Positions 7,046 to 9,685 of a stretch of DNA of 9,685 bases are shown here, piece by piece (position 1 is the stretch's first letter; the number at the start of each line of letters is the position of its first letter). The position numbers were made by a program, and so were the translations under genes. Under the pieces are notes generated by a model. That model saw only the letters and a program-made list of their open reading frames with translations, did not search any database and was not told the DNA's origin. Origin of the DNA: Actinomycetota bacterium (lineage in GTDB: Bacteria; Actinomycetota; Thermoleophilia; UBA2241); contig JAPLCL010000216.1 of NCBI GenBank assembly GCA_026392265.1, positions 1 through 9,685 of the forward strand, given 5' to 3'.

Positions 7046-8065
7046 ATGAGCGAACCCTCCCCCCTGAAGCCCGTCTATCTCATCGTCGGCAGCGACCGCC
7101 CCAAGGTCCGTCGCGCCGTCCAGCGTCTGCGCCGGCGCGTCGTCGCCGAGAGCGGCAGCGACATCAACGTGGCTGCGTTCGACGTGGAGAGCGGCACCGC
7201 AGGGGACGTGCTGCGGGCGCTGATCGAGGCCGCCGACACGCCTGGCTTCGCTCTCGGCACGCGTCTCCTTCTGGTGAGCAACGCTCACCACTTCAAGGTG
7301 AAGGAGCGCAAGGAGCTCATCGCCTACATCCACGATCCGATGCCAGGCACGACATTGGCCCTGGAAGCGGAGAAGTGGGCCAGGGACGACGCGTTGTACA
7401 AGACCGTCGTGAAGACCGGCGACGTCCTCAGCTACGACCTGCCGAAGAAGTACGAGATGGCCGGCTGGGTGCGCGAACGGGCGGCCGCCAAGCGGCTGCC
7501 GATGAGCGCCGCCGTCGCCCGGCACGTGCTCGACGTCTGCGGCGAAGATCCGCGCCACGCCGAGCGCCTCGAGCGCGAGATCGAGAAGCTCGCCCTCTAC
7601 TGTCGCGGCGCTGCGGCGGCGGCCGAGGATGTTGACGCGGTCTGCGCTCCTGACGACGAGGCGCGCATCTTCGACCTCATGGACGCGGTCGGCCATCGCG
7701 ACCGCACGCGGGCCTTCGGACTCCTCGAGACGATCTTCGCCTCCGGCGACCCCAAGGAAGACGCGAATCGCGTCCTCTACAGCCTGCTGCGCTACGTGCG
7801 TCAGCTCGAGGGCGCGTGGCATCTGGGCGCCAGCGATCAGGGGACGGCCGCGAAGCAGTTGGGCGTGCATCCCTTCATCGCGAAGAAGCTGCTCGACCAG
7901 CGCAGGAACTACGATCGGCGCCGCTTCGACAGGGCCTACCGGGCGTTGGCTGTGGCGGAGCCCGGCATGCGCGGGCGCGCGCCCGCCACACTCGAGACCG
8001 CCTCGGGAGTGAACCACAGCGACAGGCTGGTGGTCGAGCTGGCGCTGGCGCGCCTGCTGTCGTGA
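7046..8065 (+). CDS. holA: DNA polymerase III delta subunit
   Basis: Delta opens the beta sliding clamp within the clamp loader complex during chromosome replication. The 339-residue product has the family's three parts. Residues about 8-140 are the degenerate AAA+ domain I, opening KPVYLIVGSDRPKVRRAVQRL; a classic Walker A is absent, as expected for delta. Residues about 140-215 are domain II, with KKYEMAGWVRERA and GEDPRHAERLEREIEKLALY, the conserved pattern before the linker. The C-terminal collar domain runs from about 225 to 339 (ARIFDLMDAVGHRDRTRAF to the end). ATG 7046 is the only sensible start and fits a leaderless transcript. In many genomes holA lies directly after comEC; here a minus-strand ABC pair intervenes, so holA needs its own promoter. 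Arginine codons are mostly CGN (33 of 37 by hand count). It converges on rpsT. Confidence 0.93.
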   Translation: MSEPSPLKPVYLIVGSDRPKVRRAVQRLRRRVVAESGSDINVAAFDVESGTAGDVLRALIEAADTPGFALGTRLLLVSNAHHFKVKERKELIAYIHDPMPGTTLALEAEKWARDDALYKTVVKTGDVLSYDLPKKYEMAGWVRERAAAKRLPMSAAVARHVLDVCGEDPRHAERLEREIEKLALYCRGAAAAAEDVDAVCAPDDEARIFDLMDAVGHRDRTRAFGLLETIFASGDPKEDANRVLYSLLRYVRQLEGAWHLGASDQGTAAKQLGVHPFIAKKLLDQRRNYDRRRFDRAYRALAVAEPGMRGRAPATLETASGVNHSDRLVVELALARLLS

Positions 8066-8071
8066 GAGGCC

Positions 8072-8200
8072 GCGGCGTAGCTGGGTGAGGCGGCCCGTGC
8101 TGCCCTGGGGTTGAGAGCCCTGCCTCCGCACCGGCCGCCTCGCGAGCCTCCGTCGCATCCCCTCTCCCAGCTCCGCGCGGGCCGCCTCGCGAGACGCCGC
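8072..8200 (+). other. Nested inverted repeats after holA, possible structured RNA
   Basis: Three consecutive segments on the left pair in nested order with segments on the right: GCGGCGT (8072-8078) with ACGCCGC (8194-8200), AGCTGGG (8079-8085) with CCCAGCT (8166-8172), and GAGGCGGCC (8087-8095) with GGCCGCCTC (8133-8141). GTGC (8097-8100) with GCAC (8128-8131) extends the inner arm. GGCCGCCTCGCGAG also occurs twice (8133-8146 and 8180-8193), so the inner helix has an alternative partner. The element begins six bases after the holA stop and is followed by the terminator hairpin. It could be a structured 3' UTR or a small RNA, or chance pairing in GC-rich sequence. I recognise no known RNA family. 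Confidence 0.35.
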
Positions 8201-8212
8201 TTGAACGCGCGC

Positions 8213-8257
8213 ACGACGAAGCGGGCGGGCCGCAGAGCGGCCCGCCCGCTTCGTCGT
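8213..8257. terminator. 21-bp perfect hairpin between holA and rpsT
   Basis: Arms 8213-8233 and 8237-8257 are perfect reverse complements over 21 bases, with an AGA loop (TCT on the minus strand). It lies 18 bases beyond the rpsT stop and about 147 bases beyond the holA stop, so it can end both converging transcripts. No clear T tract follows on either strand (GTCAGG on plus, GCGCGCGTT on minus). Confidence 0.85.
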
Positions 8258-8275
8258 CAGGTGTGCGAACGCTGC

Positions 8276-8539
8276 CTACGCGAGCTGCGCGAGCGTGTGC
8301 TCGACGCGGCTCTTCTTGTGGGCGGCGTTGTTCTTGTGAAGGATGCCCTTGGCGGCGGCCTTGTCGATGCGCGAGGTGAGGAACGTGGCCGTCTTGCGGG
8401 CCTCGTCGCCCTGCTTCTCGGCGACCTGGTCCTCGAGACGCTTGAACAAGGTTTTGAGGCTCGACTTGGCGTGCCGGTTGCGCAGCCGCTGCTTGGCGGC
8501 CAGGCGGATACGCTTCTTCTGCTGCTTGATGTTGGCCAC
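8276..8539 (-). CDS. rpsT: 30S ribosomal protein S20
   Basis: S20 is a primary 16S rRNA-binding protein needed for early assembly of the small ribosomal subunit. The 87 residues match the family's usual length. The N-terminus ANIKQQKKRIRLAAKQRLRNRHAKSSLKT is the signature basic helix region, and the C-terminal helices run SRIDKAAAKGILHKNNAAHKKSRVEHTLAQL. The start is GTG (complement of 8537-8539), with GAAGGGA about seven bases upstream as a modest ribosome site. Escherichia coli rpsT also starts with a non-AUG codon (UUG) and is autoregulated at translation, so the weak start may matter here too; this is inference. It is transcribed alone towards holA and ends at a strong hairpin. Confidence 0.98.
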   Translation of the reverse strand: MANIKQQKKRIRLAAKQRLRNRHAKSSLKTLFKRLEDQVAEKQGDEARKTATFLTSRIDKAAAKGILHKNNAAHKKSRVEHTLAQLA

Positions 8540-8608
8540 GTGATCCCTTCGATCCTGGTGAAATCGTGACTGCGCGCTGAGGCAGTGGGGACTGCGCTCG
8601 GACGCGAG

Positions 8609-8638
8609 ATGCTACCACACGCCAGCGACGCCGGGCAA
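8609..8638 (-). promoter_or_regulatory. Proposed promoter and leader of rpsT
   Basis: On the minus strand TTGCCC (complement of 8633-8638) is followed after 18 bases by TAGCAT (complement of 8609-8614). The predicted +1 is near 8602, giving a leader of about 63 bases. Early in this leader GCAGT-CCCC-ACTGC (8582-8595) can form a small hairpin. Next to the start codon, GATC-GAAGG-GATC could fold weakly over the ribosome site. Confidence 0.45.
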
Positions 8639-8639
8639 A

Positions 8640-9038
8640 CGACGGGCGTTTCATCAGCCTCACCAAGCGCTGGTCGTGGGCAGCGCCGAGAAGCTCACCG
8701 CGGTCCTCACCGAAGCGCACCGCCTATGCAAGGTGTACGAGAGCAGTAGCATGATCGGCCCGGCCATCGCTCAGGCCGTCGCGCATCTCCAGAAGATACA
8801 CTTCCCGTGGCGACCGGTCCTCCGCGACTCGCGCGATTCGGTACTTGAAGGCGCTCGGCGTCCCGTTCGCCGTCGCGGTGACCGCCGACGAGGTGTAGGC
8901 GGCCAGGTCGCCCGAGGCCTACCTCCAGGAAGGGAGCGCGCCCGCTGCCGGAATCCCTCAGCCGGACGACCACATCCACCTCCACCAGGAGGTTCCCGCC
9001 CGCACCTTTTCCGGTAACCTCGCCTCAGGAGCGGACTT
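8640..9038 (+). pseudogene. About 400 bp without an intact gene, possible degraded coding sequence
   Basis: No convincing gene covers this stretch. Two pieces look protein-like but lie in different frames. From about 8640 one frame reads ALVVGSAEKLTAVLTEAHRL and on to QAVAHLQKI (near 8796). From about 8827 another frame reads ATRAIRYLKALGVPFAVAVTADEV, hits TAG at 8896-8898, and continues as AARSPEAYLQEGSAPAAGI. The second piece faintly resembles the C-terminal part of a minimal nucleotidyltransferase (ALGVPVDVVV-type strand, then a basic LREG tail). That comparison is from memory and is weak. A frame change plus an internal stop would fit a decayed gene; random open sequence at this GC content is the alternative. 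Confidence 0.25.
8990..9020 (+). promoter_or_regulatory. Inverted repeat and weak promoter before the oxidoreductase gene
   Basis: AGGTTCCC (8990-8997) and GGTAACCT (9013-9020) are inverted copies with one mismatch in eight, separated by 15 bases. The right half contains a -10-like TAACCT (9015-9020), and the left half sits where the -35 box would be, although it matches the consensus poorly. This is the usual layout of a repressor operator over a promoter, but no regulator gene is visible in the window. Confidence 0.3.
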
Positions 9039-9049
9039 GGAGGAGTGCC

Positions 9050-9685
9050 ATGAGAGCGATCGTGTGTCCAAGATACGGAGGGCCGGAAGTCCTCGAGATG
9101 CGTGAAGTGGAACAGCCTAGTCCCAAAGACGACGAGGTCTGCATCAGGATCATGGCGACCGCGGTGACGGCGAGCGACATCTTCATCCGCGGTTCTGACA
9201 TACCACTGCGGTTCCGCATCCCCATGCGCCTGATGCTCGGCATCACGAGGCCGCGCAAGCCGATCATCGGCCTGGTGCTGGCGGGAGAGATCGCAGCGGT
9301 GGGCCGAAACACGACGAGATTCAAGTCCGGCGACCAGGTCTACGGGCTCACAGGCTTCGGGCTCGGCGCCTACGCCGAGTACAAGTGCATGAGGGAGACG
9401 GACTCGAAGCGGGGGTGCCTGGCGCTGAAGCCGGCGACCCTGACGTACGAGGAGTCGACGGTGGCGGCCTATGGCGGGCTTCTGGCGCTGCAGTTCATGG
9501 AGAGGGGCGACATCCAGCGCGGCCAGAGAGTGCTCGTCTATGGGGCATCGAGTACGTCGGGAACAACGGCAGTGCAGTACGCGAAGCATCTTGGTGCGGC
9601 AGTCACCGGTGTCTGCAGTACAGCCAATCTGGATCTGGTGAAATCCCTTGGCGCGGACTCCGTCATCGACTACACGAGGGTCGAC
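9050..9685 (+). CDS. Medium-chain NAD(P)-dependent oxidoreductase, quinone oxidoreductase type (3' end outside window)
   Basis: The first 212 residues of a medium-chain dehydrogenase/reductase; about 330 would be usual. Such enzymes reduce quinones, enals or related carbonyl compounds with NAD(P)H in the cytoplasm. The N-terminus MRAIVCPRYGGPEVLEMREVEQPSP is typical. The GroES-like domain includes GLVLAGEIAAVGRNTTRFKSGDQVYG (74-99). TASD (40-43) replaces the Cys-containing motif of zinc alcohol dehydrogenases, pointing to a zinc-free enzyme. The Rossmann fold starts at VLVYGASSTSGTTAVQYAK (161-179) and runs through GADSVIDYT. The usual GASGGVG glycine-rich turn is GASSTSG here, keeping the first and last glycines only. 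ATG 9050 has GGAGG (9039-9043) six bases upstream. Nine of 18 arginine codons are AGA/AGG, far above the neighbours, which suggests transfer. It replaces lepA at this position. Confidence 0.9.
   Translation, partial: MRAIVCPRYGGPEVLEMREVEQPSPKDDEVCIRIMATAVTASDIFIRGSDIPLRFRIPMRLMLGITRPRKPIIGLVLAGEIAAVGRNTTRFKSGDQVYGLTGFGLGAYAEYKCMRETDSKRGCLALKPATLTYEESTVAAYGGLLALQFMERGDIQRGQRVLVYGASSTSGTTAVQYAKHLGAAVTGVCSTANLDLVKSLGADSVIDYTRVD

Noticed and set aside
6599..8158. 519-codon minus-strand frame across holA and the ABC ATPase
   Set aside because: Antisense to holA and out of frame with the ATPase; composition is typical of a shadow frame.
8066..8260. Known small RNA such as 4.5S/SRP RNA or a tRNA in the holA-rpsT gap
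   Set aside because: No SRP core motif, no T-loop or tRNA fold; only unclassified pairing remains.
8771..9589. 272-codon minus-strand frame opposite the oxidoreductase gene
   Set aside because: No recognisable domain, and the plus strand encodes a clear family member with a ribosome site.
1..9685. CRISPR arrays, insertion sequences, phage genes or a defence island
   Set aside because: No regularly spaced repeats, transposase, integrase or nuclease genes are visible; most of the window is housekeeping and competence genes.

Overview
The window is GC-rich bacterial chromosome, most likely from an actinobacterial lineage, possibly Thermoleophilia-like and uncultured. Evidence for this is the very high GC, GTG starts, TAGGAT-type -10 boxes, a probable leaderless mRNA, and the block leuS / comEA-comEC / holA / rpsT, an order known from Actinobacteria. 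The assignment to a class is inference. Most of it is core housekeeping and competence sequence, and I see no phage, insertion sequence, CRISPR array, tRNA or rRNA.

Layout. Positions 2-1525 hold the 3' part of leuS, closed by a strong hairpin terminator. A promoter, a palindrome and a 5' hairpin then lead into the DNA-uptake pair comEA (1744-2388) and comEC (2395-4779), which are almost contiguous and probably cotranscribed. ComEA binds incoming DNA outside the membrane and ComEC carries the single strand across. A short convergent gap with a 20-bp tandem repeat and a hairpin separates comEC from a two-gene ABC exporter on the minus strand. This consists of an ATPase with an extra N-terminal PLDc_N-type membrane domain (5599-6903) and its ABC-2 permease (4838-5602), joined by an ATGA overlap. 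The pair sits between comEC and holA, which are adjacent in many genomes.

holA (7046-8065), the DNA polymerase III delta subunit, is transcribed divergently from the ABC pair and looks leaderless. It converges on rpsT (8276-8539, minus), with a stretch of nested inverted repeats and a 21-bp perfect hairpin in the gap. Upstream of rpsT the familiar order breaks. Instead of lepA there is about 400 bp of apparently degraded sequence (8640-9049), then a medium-chain oxidoreductase gene (9050 to the window end, no stop reached) whose arginine codon use differs sharply from its neighbours.

The items most worth a second look are the PLDc_N-ATPase fusion, which resembles a merger of Bacillus YxlE and YxlF; the predicted +1 positions of two promoters coinciding with the first base of perfect hairpins; the nested-helix region after holA; and the foreign-looking right end. 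I do not see a clearly new defence or metabolic system.
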